Origin: Aldehydirespirator sp965248735
Lineage (GTDB): Bacteria > Actinomycetota > Acidimicrobiia > Acidimicrobiales > Aldehydirespiratoraceae
Assembly: GCA_965248735.1 (NCBI GenBank)
Contig: OZ252146.1
Span: forward strand, 2,356,001 to 2,420,000
DNA length: 64,000 nt
Direction: 5' to 3'
Below the pieces are notes generated by a model. That model did no database searches, was not told where the DNA came from, and was given only the letters and a program-made list of their open reading frames with translations. This document shows positions 34,918 through 44,097 of the stretch, in pieces. The position numbers were made by a program, and so were the translations under genes. The stretch's first letter is position 1; every line of letters begins with the position of its first letter.

Positions 34918-36675
34918 TCAGTCGATGACGGCGATGGTGTCCCCGCCCCCCACCGAGTCCCCCACCTGCACCCGGATCTCGGTGATGGTTCCGGAACGGC
35001 CGGCCGCGATGTTGTTCTCCATCTTCATAGCCTCTAGCACGGCCACCGGCTCGCCCGCCTCCACCTCGTCGCCCACCTGCACCAGGAGCTTGACGATCGT
35101 TCCCTGCATCGGGACGGTGACCTCGGCCGCGCCGATGCCCAGACCAGACGGCCCCCGGGACCGGCGCCGGGCCGCGCTCGGCTTGGTGGTATCGCCGCCA
35201 CCGGCTGCGTCTGGCGCCCACAGAGCCACGCTGAAGCGCTTGCCCTCGACCTCCACATCGACCGTGTGGCGCACGTTGTTCGCCGCGTCGACGGGGATGT
35301 CGCCAGCGCCGGGCCGCTGACCGCGGAGGGCCGCGAGGTCGAGCCGTTCCTCCACCCACCGCGTCGAGTGGGTCGCGGCCCTGAAGTCCGGATGGGCGAG
35401 GATGGCCTCCGCGGCCGGGATGGTCGTAGCCACTCCGGCAACCTGGGTCTCGGACAGCGCTCGCAGGCATCGCGCTATGGCGACGTCGCGGTCGCGGCCC
35501 CAGACGACGAGCTTCCCGATGAGGTTGTCGTAGTACGTGCTGATCCTGTCTCCGGCCTCGTAGCCGCCGTCCCAGCGGGTGCCGAATCCCTGGGCGGGAC
35601 GCAGGCCGGTGATCGGCCCCGGGCAGGGGAGGAAGGCGCCCCCGGCAGGATCCTCGGCGTTGACCCGCACTTCGATGGAGCAGCCGGAGATGGCGATGTC
35701 CTGCTGCGAGAACTCCATCCGCTCTCCGGCCGCGATCCGAAGCTGCTGCTCCACCAGGTCGATGCCGGTCACCATCTCAGTGACGGGATGCTCGACCTGC
35801 AGCCTCGTATTCATCTCCAGGTAGAAGAACTCGCCGTCGGAGTAGAGGAACTCGACGGTGCCGGCGTTGACGTACCCGCAGCCCAGGGCCACCGCGACGG
35901 CCGCATCGCCCATCGCCGACAGCACCGCATCGTCGATGCGGGGTGCGGGCGCCTCCTCCACGAGCTTCTGGTGCCGGCGCTGGGCCGAGCAGTCCCGGGT
36001 CCCGAGGTGCACGCAGTTGCCGTGGGCGTCGGCCAGCACCTGCACCTCGACGTGGCGGGCCTCGTCGAAGTAGCGCTCCATGTACAGCTCGTCGCGCCCG
36101 AAGTAGGCGAGGGCCTCCCTCCGGGCCGATTCGACCGCGGCGGGTGCCTCCGCAGCCGACGCCACCACCTTCATGCCCCTGCCGCCACCGCCGTAGGCGG
36201 CCTTGACGGCCACCGGCCAGCCGTGGGCCGCGCCGAAGGCCTCGATCTCGGCGGGATCGACTATGGGCTCGGTGGTGCCCGGGACGGGTTCAACTCCGGC
36301 CTGCAGGGCCGCCTCGCGGGCCGAGATCTTGTCGCCCATCACCTCGATCGCGGCGGGGGGCGGCCCGATGAAGGCGACGCCGCGAGCGGTGACGGCCCTG
36401 GCGAAGTCAGCGTTCTCGCTGAAGAACCCGTAGCCGGGATGCACGGCATCGGCACCGCTGCGCTCGACTGCGGCGATGATCGCGTCGGTTCGCAGGTAGC
36501 TCTCAGCCGCGGCCGCGCCGCCCAGAGCGAAAGCCTCGTCCGCGAGCCGCACGTGCATGGCGCCGCGGTCCTCGTCGGAGTAGACGGCCGCGGTGGCAAT
36601 GCCCATCTCCCGGCAGGCTCGGATCACTCGGACGGCGATCTCACCCCGGTTGGCTACGAGCACCTTTGAGAACAC
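34918..36675 (-). CDS. accA3: Acyl-CoA carboxylase alpha subunit (biotin carboxylase + BCCP)
   Basis: 585 residues, the usual length for actinobacterial AccA3-type subunits. The biotin carboxylase part starts VFSKVLVANRGEIAVRVIRA and includes GYGFFSENADFA, the glycine-rich ATP loop AAYGGGGRGMKVV, HVEVQVLAD, FLEMNTRLQVEHPV-like FYLEMNTRLQVEHP and IEVRVNAEDP. The C-terminal biotinyl domain has the lysine site VLEAMKMENNI near 548. With a carboxyltransferase encoded elsewhere it makes malonyl- or methylmalonyl-CoA for lipid synthesis. The GTG at 36675 is chosen because homologues start at this MFSKVLVANRG-type block. The divergent biotin ligase gene lies only 40 bp away. Confidence 0.92.
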   Translation of the reverse strand: MFSKVLVANRGEIAVRVIRACREMGIATAAVYSDEDRGAMHVRLADEAFALGGAAAAESYLRTDAIIAAVERSGADAVHPGYGFFSENADFARAVTARGVAFIGPPPAAIEVMGDKISAREAALQAGVEPVPGTTEPIVDPAEIEAFGAAHGWPVAVKAAYGGGGRGMKVVASAAEAPAAVESARREALAYFGRDELYMERYFDEARHVEVQVLADAHGNCVHLGTRDCSAQRRHQKLVEEAPAPRIDDAVLSAMGDAAVAVALGCGYVNAGTVEFLYSDGEFFYLEMNTRLQVEHPVTEMVTGIDLVEQQLRIAAGERMEFSQQDIAISGCSIEVRVNAEDPAGGAFLPCPGPITGLRPAQGFGTRWDGGYEAGDRISTYYDNLIGKLVVWGRDRDVAIARCLRALSETQVAGVATTIPAAEAILAHPDFRAATHSTRWVEERLDLAALRGQRPGAGDIPVDAANNVRHTVDVEVEGKRFSVALWAPDAAGGGDTTKPSAARRRSRGPSGLGIGAAEVTVPMQGTIVKLLVQVGDEVEAGEPVAVLEAMKMENNIAAGRSGTITEIRVQVGDSVGGGDTIAVID

Positions 36676-36715
36676 GAGGTTATTGGATAGCCGATTGTGG
36701 CCCGGATCGCACAGA
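36676..36715. promoter_or_regulatory. 40-bp divergent promoter region between accA3 and birA
   Basis: The two start codons are only 40 bp apart, so the promoters must overlap each other or the coding regions, and at least one mRNA may be leaderless or nearly so. AT-rich TTATTGGATAG near 36679-36689 is a candidate shared -10 area. No BirA-type operator is recognisable. Confidence 0.3.
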
Positions 36716-37531
36716 ATGCTCACCGTGGGATCCGCGACAACACCGGCGGAGCCGGCGCCCGACCAGCTGCCGCTCAGCTCTGAAGCGGCGCGGCGGGCGG
36801 GACTGGGCCCGTTGCTCCATGTGGTCTCGACCGGCTCCACCAACGAAGATCTGGCCCTCGCGGCCCGTCGCGGGGACAGGACGCCCGCCGTCCTCGTGGC
36901 CGACCATCAGACCGCGGGAAGGGGGCGCCTGGGGCGCCGATGGATCGACGCCGCCGACGGGGCGAGCCGCGGGGAGGCGTCGCTGCTGGTGAGCTTCCGG
37001 CTGCCGGCCGCGGTTGCCGAGTCCTTCGACCGCGCCACCGCGGTGTCCGCCGCCGCGCTGGCCGCCGCGGCCGCGACCCTCGCCGGTTCCGTCGCCGAAG
37101 TTCAGGCCAAATGGCCCAACGACCTGCTCCTCGAGGCCCCCGGTGTCTCCGGGAAGCTGGCCGGCGTGCTGTCGGAGATTGTTGATACAGACCCGCCGGT
37201 GGTGGTGGTGGGCCTGGGCCTGAACGTCGCCGCGGCGCCGGCGGAGCCCGGCGCGGTCTCGCTGGCTCAGGCGGGAGGCGACGCCACCCGCGACGAGGTG
37301 CTGGCGGCGTTGCTAGAAGCGCTGCCCGGCTACCTGGCCGACCCGGCCCGAGCCCGCGGGGAGCTCAGAGCCGCGTCGGCGACCATAGGGCGCGCAGTAA
37401 GGGTCGAGCTCGCCGACGGCAGTTCGGTGGAGGGCATCGCCCGGGACATCGACGACGCGGGACGCCTGGTGGTGGCCGCCGGCCGCCACGACGTGCGGAT
37501 CGATGCCGGCGACGTGTTCCACCTCCGGTGA
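36716..37531 (+). CDS. birA: Biotin-[acetyl-CoA carboxylase] ligase
   Basis: 271 residues, group I (no N-terminal helix-turn-helix, so not a repressor). It has STGSTNEDL, the adenylate-binding TAGRGRLGRRWID, QAKWPNDLLLEAPG with the catalytic lysine region, GKLAGVLSEI and VVVGLGLNV, and a small C-terminal SH3-like domain. It attaches biotin to the BCCP lysine of AccA3, whose gene diverges 40 bp away. The ATG at 36716 (MLTVGS) is the natural start; the frame extends further upstream only through accA3. Confidence 0.92.
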   Translation: MLTVGSATTPAEPAPDQLPLSSEAARRAGLGPLLHVVSTGSTNEDLALAARRGDRTPAVLVADHQTAGRGRLGRRWIDAADGASRGEASLLVSFRLPAAVAESFDRATAVSAAALAAAAATLAGSVAEVQAKWPNDLLLEAPGVSGKLAGVLSEIVDTDPPVVVVGLGLNVAAAPAEPGAVSLAQAGGDATRDEVLAALLEALPGYLADPARARGELRAASATIGRAVRVELADGSSVEGIARDIDDAGRLVVAAGRHDVRIDAGDVFHLR

Positions 37532-37573
37532 ACTCCCCTTGGGCTCAATCCACGGCCGGTACGCTTGCCCGCC

Positions 37574-39157
37574 GTGACCGATGGACGAGAGGTGGTGCTG
37601 CGGCGCACTTGGCCGCAGCGCCTCGTGGCGGTCGCGTGTCTGGCGGTGATCGTCTCGGCGGTGGCGCTAGCAGACTTCGCCGAGCACGTCGAAGAGGTCT
37701 GGAGAGAGGTCGACCGGGTCGTGATCGTCGACACGGGCCAGTACGGCCACCAGCTGCTGCGCACCGACACCGAGCCGGGTGAGCCCGTCAATTTCCTGAT
37801 CGTCGGGACCGATAGCGCGCTCGGACTCGATCCCGACGACCCCGTGATGAGCGGCCGCGTGGTCGACCCGAGCGGCAGGAGCCTGGCGGACACGATCATG
37901 CTGGTGCGCCTCGATCCGGTGTCGGGGTCGGCATGGGTGCTGTCGATCCCGCGGGACCTGTGGGCCGAGATCCCGGGCGCGCAGGACAACCGGATCACCT
38001 CCGCGCTGTACATCGGCGGCGCTGAGCTGCTCGTCGCCACGGTGACATCGATGTTCGACGTCGAGATCAACCATTACATAGAGGTCAATCTGGCCGGATT
38101 CCGGGAGGTGGTCGAAGCGCTCGGGGGGGTTCCTGTGTGGTTCGAGAACCCGGTGCGCGACACCAGGCTGGGATTCAGCATCTCCGAGCCCGGCTGCCAC
38201 GTCCTCAACGGCGAGCGGGCCCTGCACTACGTCCGCAGCCGCCGATACACCGAGCAGATCGACGGCCGCTGGAGGATCACCGGCGGGGACGACTTCAGCC
38301 GCATCGAGCGGCAGCAGGACTTCCTCGTGCTCGCCCTCGATCAGGCCATCAACCGGGGGGCCCGCAATCCGTCCACCATGGTGGAGCTGCTCGGCGCCGC
38401 CGCCGGGAGCCTGACGCTCGATCAGGATCTCACGCTCGCGGAGCTGATCGCTTTGGGGGAGGCCTTCGCTGACTTCAATCCCGAGAACCTGCAACGTCAA
38501 CGGCTCGAGGTCTACACCGTGTGGTGGCCGGACGGCGCCTACAAGGGCGAGGCTGCGCACAAGGGGGCGAACGAGCCGCTGCTGGAGGTCTTCCGGGGCC
38601 TGGCCGACTCGGTGAGGCCCTCGGAGGTGTCGCTGACCATCGCCGGGTTCCATGACATCTACAGGGACGACGCAGCCACCATGCTCGCCGGCGCGGGCTT
38701 CGACGTCCTGGGCTCGGTGGCGTCTCCCGACATCCCCGAGACCGTGGTGCTGCACGGCCCCGAAGACCGGGCCGCGGCCATGACCGTGGCCCGGTACCTG
38801 GAGCCCGTGCCCTACGTCGTCGAGGACGAGCGAGTCGACGGCGTGGTGGCGGTGCTGGGCTCCGATTACGGCGGGATTAATTTTGTGTTCCAGGAGCCCA
38901 TGGCCGAGGTGCGCGCCCAGGTGCAGGCCCGGGGCCTCCCGCCGCTGCTGCCCGACCCGGGCTCCGGGTTCGCGCCGGTGGCGACCGGTGCCGGCGACGC
39001 GCTCGCGCCCACCGCGGCGGGTGGCGGCGCCTCTCTGTCGCCGACGCCGGCCGGTGCGAGCAATGCCGTCGCCGCGCTGGCCGCGCAGTCGTCCGACCCT
39101 GACTCCGGTCCACCGGTGATCCAGGGCCGCCCGCCCGAGGGCGAGTCGTGCAGTTGA
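37574..39157 (+). CDS. LytR-CpsA-Psr (LCP) family glycopolymer ligase
   Basis: About 527 residues. One N-terminal membrane anchor (about 14-33) precedes the LCP domain: PVNFLIVGTDSA, SLADTIMLVRLDP, VLSIPRDLW, NHYIEVNLAGFREVVEALGG, LNGERALHYVRSRR and the arginine-rich DFSRIERQQDFL. A LytR_C-type domain (about 335-430) follows, then an Ala/Gly/Pro-rich tail. LCP enzymes transfer lipid-linked polymers to peptidoglycan or arabinogalactan-type acceptors, so this is a likely end point for a polymer made here. GTG 37574 is chosen; TTG 37565 in frame is an alternative. It begins the plus-strand run to 46903. Confidence 0.88.
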   Translation: MTDGREVVLRRTWPQRLVAVACLAVIVSAVALADFAEHVEEVWREVDRVVIVDTGQYGHQLLRTDTEPGEPVNFLIVGTDSALGLDPDDPVMSGRVVDPSGRSLADTIMLVRLDPVSGSAWVLSIPRDLWAEIPGAQDNRITSALYIGGAELLVATVTSMFDVEINHYIEVNLAGFREVVEALGGVPVWFENPVRDTRLGFSISEPGCHVLNGERALHYVRSRRYTEQIDGRWRITGGDDFSRIERQQDFLVLALDQAINRGARNPSTMVELLGAAAGSLTLDQDLTLAELIALGEAFADFNPENLQRQRLEVYTVWWPDGAYKGEAAHKGANEPLLEVFRGLADSVRPSEVSLTIAGFHDIYRDDAATMLAGAGFDVLGSVASPDIPETVVLHGPEDRAAAMTVARYLEPVPYVVEDERVDGVVAVLGSDYGGINFVFQEPMAEVRAQVQARGLPPLLPDPGSGFAPVATGAGDALAPTAAGGGASLSPTPAGASNAVAALAAQSSDPDSGPPVIQGRPPEGESCS

Positions 39158-39173
39158 CCGGGACGACCCGCTG

Positions 39174-40493
39174 ATGCCTTCAGACGCCGTCGACCGGCCC
39201 GCCCTGCACACGGTGGTAGCCGTCGTCGGCGCCGGGTACGTGGGTCTGACCACCGCGGCGTGCCTGTCCCGGATCGGTCACCGGGTGATCTGCACCGACA
39301 TCGACGAAGCGAGAGTGTCTGGGCTGCAGAGGGGCAAGATCCCGATCCACGAGCCCGGACTGGCCGAGCTGGTTAGAGCCGGGCTGGATGCCGATCGGCT
39401 CTCCTTCGTTCGGGGCTCGGCCGCGGCCGCGGCCCGCGCCGACTTCGTCTTCCTGTGCGTGCCAACGCCGGCGGGCGCCGGAGGCGGCACCGACCTCAGC
39501 TATCTGAAGGCCGCGGCCTCGGAGATAGGTCCGAGCCTGGCGCCGGGAGCGGTGGTGGTGAACAAGTCCACGGCGCCGGCGGGCACCACCGGGATGCTGC
39601 AGCACGCCCTGGGGCGCACCGACGTTGCGGTGGCCTCCAATCCCGAGTTCCTGCGCCAGGGATCGGCCGTGCACGACTTCCTCAATCCCGACCGGATCGT
39701 GGTGGGCGCGGCCGACGCGTCTGTTGCTGAGCGGGTGGCCGACCTGTACTCGGGCCTCGGCGCGCCGGTGCTCATCACCGACCCCGCCTCCGCGGAGACC
39801 ATGAAGTACGCGGCCAACGCGTTCTTGGCCACCAAGCTGTCGTTCACCAACGCCGTGGCGGCGTTGTGCGAGGCGGTCGGAGCCGACGTGAACGATGTGC
39901 TGGCGGGCATGGGCTATGACCCGCGCATCGGCCGCGACTACCTCAAGCCCGGACCGGGCTGGGGCGGATCGTGCCTGCCCAAGGACACGAGGGCCCTGAT
40001 CGACGCGGCCGGCGCGGCCGGCTACGACTTCGCGCTGCTGCGCAGTGTGGTGGCGGCCAACGATGCGCAGTTCGCCCGGATCGTGGACAAGGTCGCGTGC
40101 CAGGTGACCCTCGATGGTGCCCGGATCGCCCTGCTCGGGCTGGCCTTCAAGGCCGGCACCGACGATACGCGCGACTCGCCGGCCCTCGAGATCGCCCGAC
40201 GCCTGACCGCCGCCGGAGCGGTGGTGCACGCCTATGACCCCGCGGTGCCCGCCAGCGCGGTCACCGAAGCGATCGGCATCGTGGTGATGGGCGACGCCTA
40301 CGAGGCCTGCCAGGACGCCGCCGCGCTGGTGGTGGCCACCGAGTGGGACGAGTTCCGTCAGCTCGACTTCGACCGGATCGCACAGGTCATGGCCCAGCCC
40401 CACGTGGTGGACGCCCGCAACGTGCTGGATCCGGCCGCGCTGGAGCGCCTCGGCTTCACCTATAGCGGGCTCGGTCTGCGAGGCCACAGCTGA
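39174..40493 (+). CDS. UDP-glucose 6-dehydrogenase family
   Basis: 439 residues. The N-terminal NAD-binding VAVVGAGYVGLTTAACLSR is followed by VFLCVPTPAG, VVNKSTAPAGTT, SNPEFLRQGSAVHDFLNPDR, ETMKYAANAFLATKLSF and the active-site cysteine in GGSCLPKDT near 267. The C-terminal domain has GLAFKAGTDDTRDSPAL. The family oxidises UDP-glucose (or GDP-mannose/UDP-HexNAc) to the uronate with two NAD+; UDP-glucose is most likely here. It sits 16 nt after the LCP gene and is probably co-transcribed. It supplies uronic acid for the polymer. Confidence 0.9.
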   Translation: MPSDAVDRPALHTVVAVVGAGYVGLTTAACLSRIGHRVICTDIDEARVSGLQRGKIPIHEPGLAELVRAGLDADRLSFVRGSAAAAARADFVFLCVPTPAGAGGGTDLSYLKAAASEIGPSLAPGAVVVNKSTAPAGTTGMLQHALGRTDVAVASNPEFLRQGSAVHDFLNPDRIVVGAADASVAERVADLYSGLGAPVLITDPASAETMKYAANAFLATKLSFTNAVAALCEAVGADVNDVLAGMGYDPRIGRDYLKPGPGWGGSCLPKDTRALIDAAGAAGYDFALLRSVVAANDAQFARIVDKVACQVTLDGARIALLGLAFKAGTDDTRDSPALEIARRLTAAGAVVHAYDPAVPASAVTEAIGIVVMGDAYEACQDAAALVVATEWDEFRQLDFDRIAQVMAQPHVVDARNVLDPAALERLGFTYSGLGLRGHS

Positions 40494-40541
40494 CACCGCG
40501 GGTGGCCGCGGGTCCGGTGTCGCCGTGGGAGACTCGGCGGC

Positions 40542-41636
40542 GTGCTTCGCGTGGCCGCGGTCGTGGAACAGTGCTGGCACCGGGTGCCTGGCGGCACCGC
40601 GGTGGCCGCGGCCCGCACCCTGGACGCCCTGGCTGACCGGGGCGATCTGGACCTAGTGGGCATTGCGGCCCGCCACCGCGAGCCGCCCGCCGACGGGCTC
40701 GGGCCGTCGATTCCGATCCGGCACTCTTGGCTGCCCCGGCGGGCGCTCTATGACTCCTGGCACCGCCTGGGGGCGCCCTCGGTCGAACGGCTGGTGGGGC
40801 GGGTGGACGTGGTTCATGCCACCGGGGGCGCCGTGCCTCCGGCGGGGCGGGCCCGGCTGGTCGCCACGATCAACGACCTCGCGTTCCTGCGCCATCCGGA
40901 GTGGTTCACACGCCGGGGCGTGCGCTTCGCGACCCGGGGATTCGAGCTGGCCCGGGCTCGTGCCGAGGTCGTGCTCGCGCCCTCGCATGCGACCGCGGCC
41001 GAACTGGCCAGCAACGGCGTCGAGCCGGAGCGGATCCGGGTGGCGCCCCTTGCGGCGACCGTGGCGGCGCCCGATGCCGCGGAGATCGACGCGGTCCGGG
41101 TCCGCCATCGTCTGCCCGAGGTCTTCGCGCTCTGGGTCGGCACCGCCGAGCCCCGCAAGAACCTGGCCGGCCTGCTGCGGGCCGCGGCGCGCACCGCCAC
41201 CGGCGTGCCGCTGGTGCTGGCCGGCCCTGACGGCTGGGGACTCGACGCACAGAAGCTGGCCGCCAGCGCCACCTGCGACGTGATGCGCCTGGGCTTCGTG
41301 CCCCAGCGGGAGCTGCCCGCGCTGTACGCGGCGGCTCGGGTGTTCGTGTACCCGAGCCTGATGGAGGGTTTCGGCCTGCCCGTGCTGGAGGCGATGGCTC
41401 AAGGCACGCCCGTGGTGACCAGCGCCGGAACCGCCACCGAAGAGGTCTGCGGTGATCCGGCGTCAGTAGTGGATCCGACCAACATCGAGGCGCTGGCCGC
41501 AGCCATCGACGCGGTGGTGGGCGACGACGCCGAGCACGGTCGCCGATCTGCCGCGGCCCGCCACCGAGCGTCCCAGTTCAGCTGGGAGGCGACCGCTTCG
41601 CATGTCCGCGCCGCCTACGAGGGGGCTTGCAGTTGA
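40542..41636 (+). CDS. Family 4 glycosyltransferase
   Basis: 364 residues with the GT-B fold. It has VPGGTAVAAARTLDAL at the acceptor side, VVHATGGAVPP, FALWVGTAEPRKNL and the nucleotide-sugar site YPSLMEGFGLPVLEAMAQGT with E-x7-E. GTG 40542 is the start. It is followed 10 nt later by a second GT4 gene and then a third, a trio that presumably adds consecutive sugars to the same intermediate. Confidence 0.85.
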   Translation: MLRVAAVVEQCWHRVPGGTAVAAARTLDALADRGDLDLVGIAARHREPPADGLGPSIPIRHSWLPRRALYDSWHRLGAPSVERLVGRVDVVHATGGAVPPAGRARLVATINDLAFLRHPEWFTRRGVRFATRGFELARARAEVVLAPSHATAAELASNGVEPERIRVAPLAATVAAPDAAEIDAVRVRHRLPEVFALWVGTAEPRKNLAGLLRAAARTATGVPLVLAGPDGWGLDAQKLAASATCDVMRLGFVPQRELPALYAAARVFVYPSLMEGFGLPVLEAMAQGTPVVTSAGTATEEVCGDPASVVDPTNIEALAAAIDAVVGDDAEHGRRSAAARHRASQFSWEATASHVRAAYEGACS

Positions 41637-41646
41637 GGAGAGCGCG

Positions 41647-42807
41647 GTGAGCGGGCTGCGGGTGCTGGCCAACCTCTGCTCGGTGGTGCCCGGACAGGTC
41701 GGGGGCAGCGAGGTGTACGCGGCCCGGCTGCTGGCCGCGGTCGCGTCGATACCCGGTCTGCTTGACGGTGCGGTGGAGTTGGAGCTGGCGTCCATGGCCG
41801 GTGTGCGAACTGCCCATCCCGAACTGGGCGCGCTGGCGTGGCACGAGGCCCCATGGATGCCTACCAGCCGGGTGCGGCGGGCTGCCGTCGAGTCGACATG
41901 GCTGGCCCACCGGTCCGCCCGCTTCGATGTGGTGCACCACTTCGGCGGCCGGCTGCCCGCCCGCCGGGCCGGGCTCCCGGTGCTGGCGGTCCACGACATC
42001 CAGCCATTCGACCTTCCCGCCAACTTCTCGGCAGCCAAGCGCCGGTATCTGCGCTGGGCCCTGCCCCGCAGCGTCCGAGCGGCCCGCATCGTGACGGTGC
42101 CCTCGGCGTGGGTCGCCGACCGGCTCGCGGAACGGCTGGCAGTACCGCCCGAGCGCATCCGGGTGGTGCCGTCGACGTATGGCCGCGCCCACTCCGGTGC
42201 AGCCGCGGCAGCCACGACGGCAGGACTCGGGCCGCCGGGCGATCAGCCATTCGTGCTCTACCCGGCGGCCACGTACCCCCACAAGAACCATGCCACGCTG
42301 ATCGCGGCCCACGCCGCGGTGCGGGCCCGCCACGGCGACACCCTGCTGGTGCTCACCGGGGCCGCGGGCCGCGCCCACACCGAGGTGTCCGAGCAGGCGG
42401 CTCGCACCCCCGGCGTCGTGCATCTGGGATGGGTGGACGACGCCCGCCTGGCCTCGCTGATGTCGGCAGCCATCGCCGTGGCCTTCCCGTCGCGCTACGA
42501 GGGCTTCGGTCTTCCGGTGCTGGAGGCGATGCAGTCGGGCACCCCGGTCATCGCGGCCGACGCGGCCGCGCTGCCGGAGGTGGTGGGCGGCGGCGGCACG
42601 CTCGTCGATCCCGAGGACGTGGACGGATGGGTCGACGCGCTGCTCGAGGCGCGGTCGGGATCGCCCAGGATCCGCAGGCAGGTGGACCGGGGCCGGGTCC
42701 GGGCCGCTGATTTCGCTCCCGACCTGGCGGCCGGCCGCCTGCTGGAGGCATGGCGGGCCGCGGCCGGCAACGCCGGCGCCCACGCCGAGGAGCCACCGCC
42801 GGGATGA
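41647..42807 (+). CDS. Family 4 glycosyltransferase
   Basis: 386 residues. CSVVPGQVGGSEVYAARLL and VVHHFGGRLPARRAG in the N-terminal half; YPAATYPHKNHATLIAA, VHLGWVDDARLASLMSAA and FPSRYEGFGLPVLEAMQSGT in the C-terminal half. GTG 41647 is chosen because GGAGAG lies about 5 nt upstream; an in-frame ATG at 41602 would overlap the preceding gene. The stop overlaps the next ATG (ATGA), so translation is coupled to the third GT4. Confidence 0.85.
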   Translation: MSGLRVLANLCSVVPGQVGGSEVYAARLLAAVASIPGLLDGAVELELASMAGVRTAHPELGALAWHEAPWMPTSRVRRAAVESTWLAHRSARFDVVHHFGGRLPARRAGLPVLAVHDIQPFDLPANFSAAKRRYLRWALPRSVRAARIVTVPSAWVADRLAERLAVPPERIRVVPSTYGRAHSGAAAAATTAGLGPPGDQPFVLYPAATYPHKNHATLIAAHAAVRARHGDTLLVLTGAAGRAHTEVSEQAARTPGVVHLGWVDDARLASLMSAAIAVAFPSRYEGFGLPVLEAMQSGTPVIAADAAALPEVVGGGGTLVDPEDVDGWVDALLEARSGSPRIRRQVDRGRVRAADFAPDLAAGRLLEAWRAAAGNAGAHAEEPPPG

Positions 42808-44036
42808 GGCTGCTGGTCCTCTGCCCGCACTACGAGCCCGACGTCGCTCCCACCGGCGAGGTCATGACCGCCATCGTCTCTGGGCTGGCCCGCAGGGGCC
42901 ACGAGATCCGAGTTGTAACCTCCCTGCCCTGGTACCGGCAGCACCGGGTGGAGCCCGGCTGGCGGGGCCGGCTGGTGCGCCGCGGCCGTGCCTCGAGCGG
43001 CGTCAGCGTCACCAGGGTCCATCCGTTCCCGACGGCGAAAGGCAGCCTCGCAGCCCGCGCCGGCGGCTTCGCCGGCTTCACTGTGCTGGCCGCCGCGGCC
43101 GCGGTCGCCTCGCGGGCCCGGCCAGACGCAGTGCTGGCCATGTCACCGCCGATAACTCTCGGCCTGGCCGGCTGGGCGGCGGCGCGCCGCTGGCGGGCGC
43201 CGTTCGTGTTCAACCTGCAGGACATATTCCCCGACGCGGCCGTCGACACCGGGGCCATCCGCGGCAGGCGCCTGATAGCCGCGGCCCGCCGCTTGGAGCG
43301 GTTCACCTACGACCGTGCCGATGCCGTCACCGTGCTGTCCGACGACATGCGGGCCAACGTCGCGGCCAAGCTCGGCGCCGAGCGGGCCACCGAGGTGCGG
43401 GTGATTCCCAACTTCGCCGACACCGCCCGGATCCGTCCCCGCGGCCGCAGCACGTCCTACCGCGCCGAGCACGGGCTGGGCGACCGGACCGTGGTCATGT
43501 ACGCCGGCAATGTCGGCTTCTCGCAGCCGCTTGACCTGGTTGTGGCCGCAGCCCGGTCATACCGCCATCGCGACGATGTGGTGTTCGTGGTGAACGGCGA
43601 CGGCTCGGCCCGCCAGGCGCTGCAGGCGTCGGCGGCCGGCTTGCCCAATCTGGTGTTCGTCGGGTACCAGCCGGCCGAGCGCCTCGACGAGGTGCTGGCC
43701 TCGGCCGACATCCATGTGCTCGTCCTGGGCAAGGGCCTGGCCCGCTCGAGCGTTCCCTCAAAGATCTATTCGATCCTGGCCGGAGGCCGCCCGGTGGTGG
43801 CGTCGGTGGACCCGGGCACGGAGGTGCACCGCGTGATCGATGAGGCGGGCTGCGGTGTGGCGGTGGCCCCCGAGAACCCGGACGCATTCGGCGCCGCGGT
43901 TGGAGCGCTGCTCGACGACCCCGGCCGACGCGAGGCCATGGGGCGGCGGGGCCGGGCCTATGTCGAGGATTGCATGACCCCCTCGGCGGTGGCGGGAGCC
44001 TACGAGGAACTGTTCGCCGAGCTGGCCCGTCGCTGA
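42804..44036 (+). CDS. Family 4 glycosyltransferase, WbuB/WcaI-like
   Basis: 410 residues. It begins RLLVLCPHYEPDVAPTGEVM and continues with FVFNLQDIFPDAAVDTG, VMYAGNVGFSQPLDLVV, the sugar-nucleotide site LARSSVPSKIYSILAGGRP and a C-terminal helix. The PSKIYSILAGGRPVVAS block is typical of WbuB/WcaI-type transferases acting on aminosugars such as FucNAc. ATG 42804 overlaps the upstream stop by 4 nt. Last of three consecutive GT4 genes. Confidence 0.87.
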   Translation: MRLLVLCPHYEPDVAPTGEVMTAIVSGLARRGHEIRVVTSLPWYRQHRVEPGWRGRLVRRGRASSGVSVTRVHPFPTAKGSLAARAGGFAGFTVLAAAAAVASRARPDAVLAMSPPITLGLAGWAAARRWRAPFVFNLQDIFPDAAVDTGAIRGRRLIAAARRLERFTYDRADAVTVLSDDMRANVAAKLGAERATEVRVIPNFADTARIRPRGRSTSYRAEHGLGDRTVVMYAGNVGFSQPLDLVVAAARSYRHRDDVVFVVNGDGSARQALQASAAGLPNLVFVGYQPAERLDEVLASADIHVLVLGKGLARSSVPSKIYSILAGGRPVVASVDPGTEVHRVIDEAGCGVAVAPENPDAFGAAVGALLDDPGRREAMGRRGRAYVEDCMTPSAVAGAYEELFAELARR

Positions 44037-44097
44037 GGCTGGCCCGACGGCGGCCCGGGCGACCGGGCTCCGGCGCGAGCCGATATCGTGGCGGCCC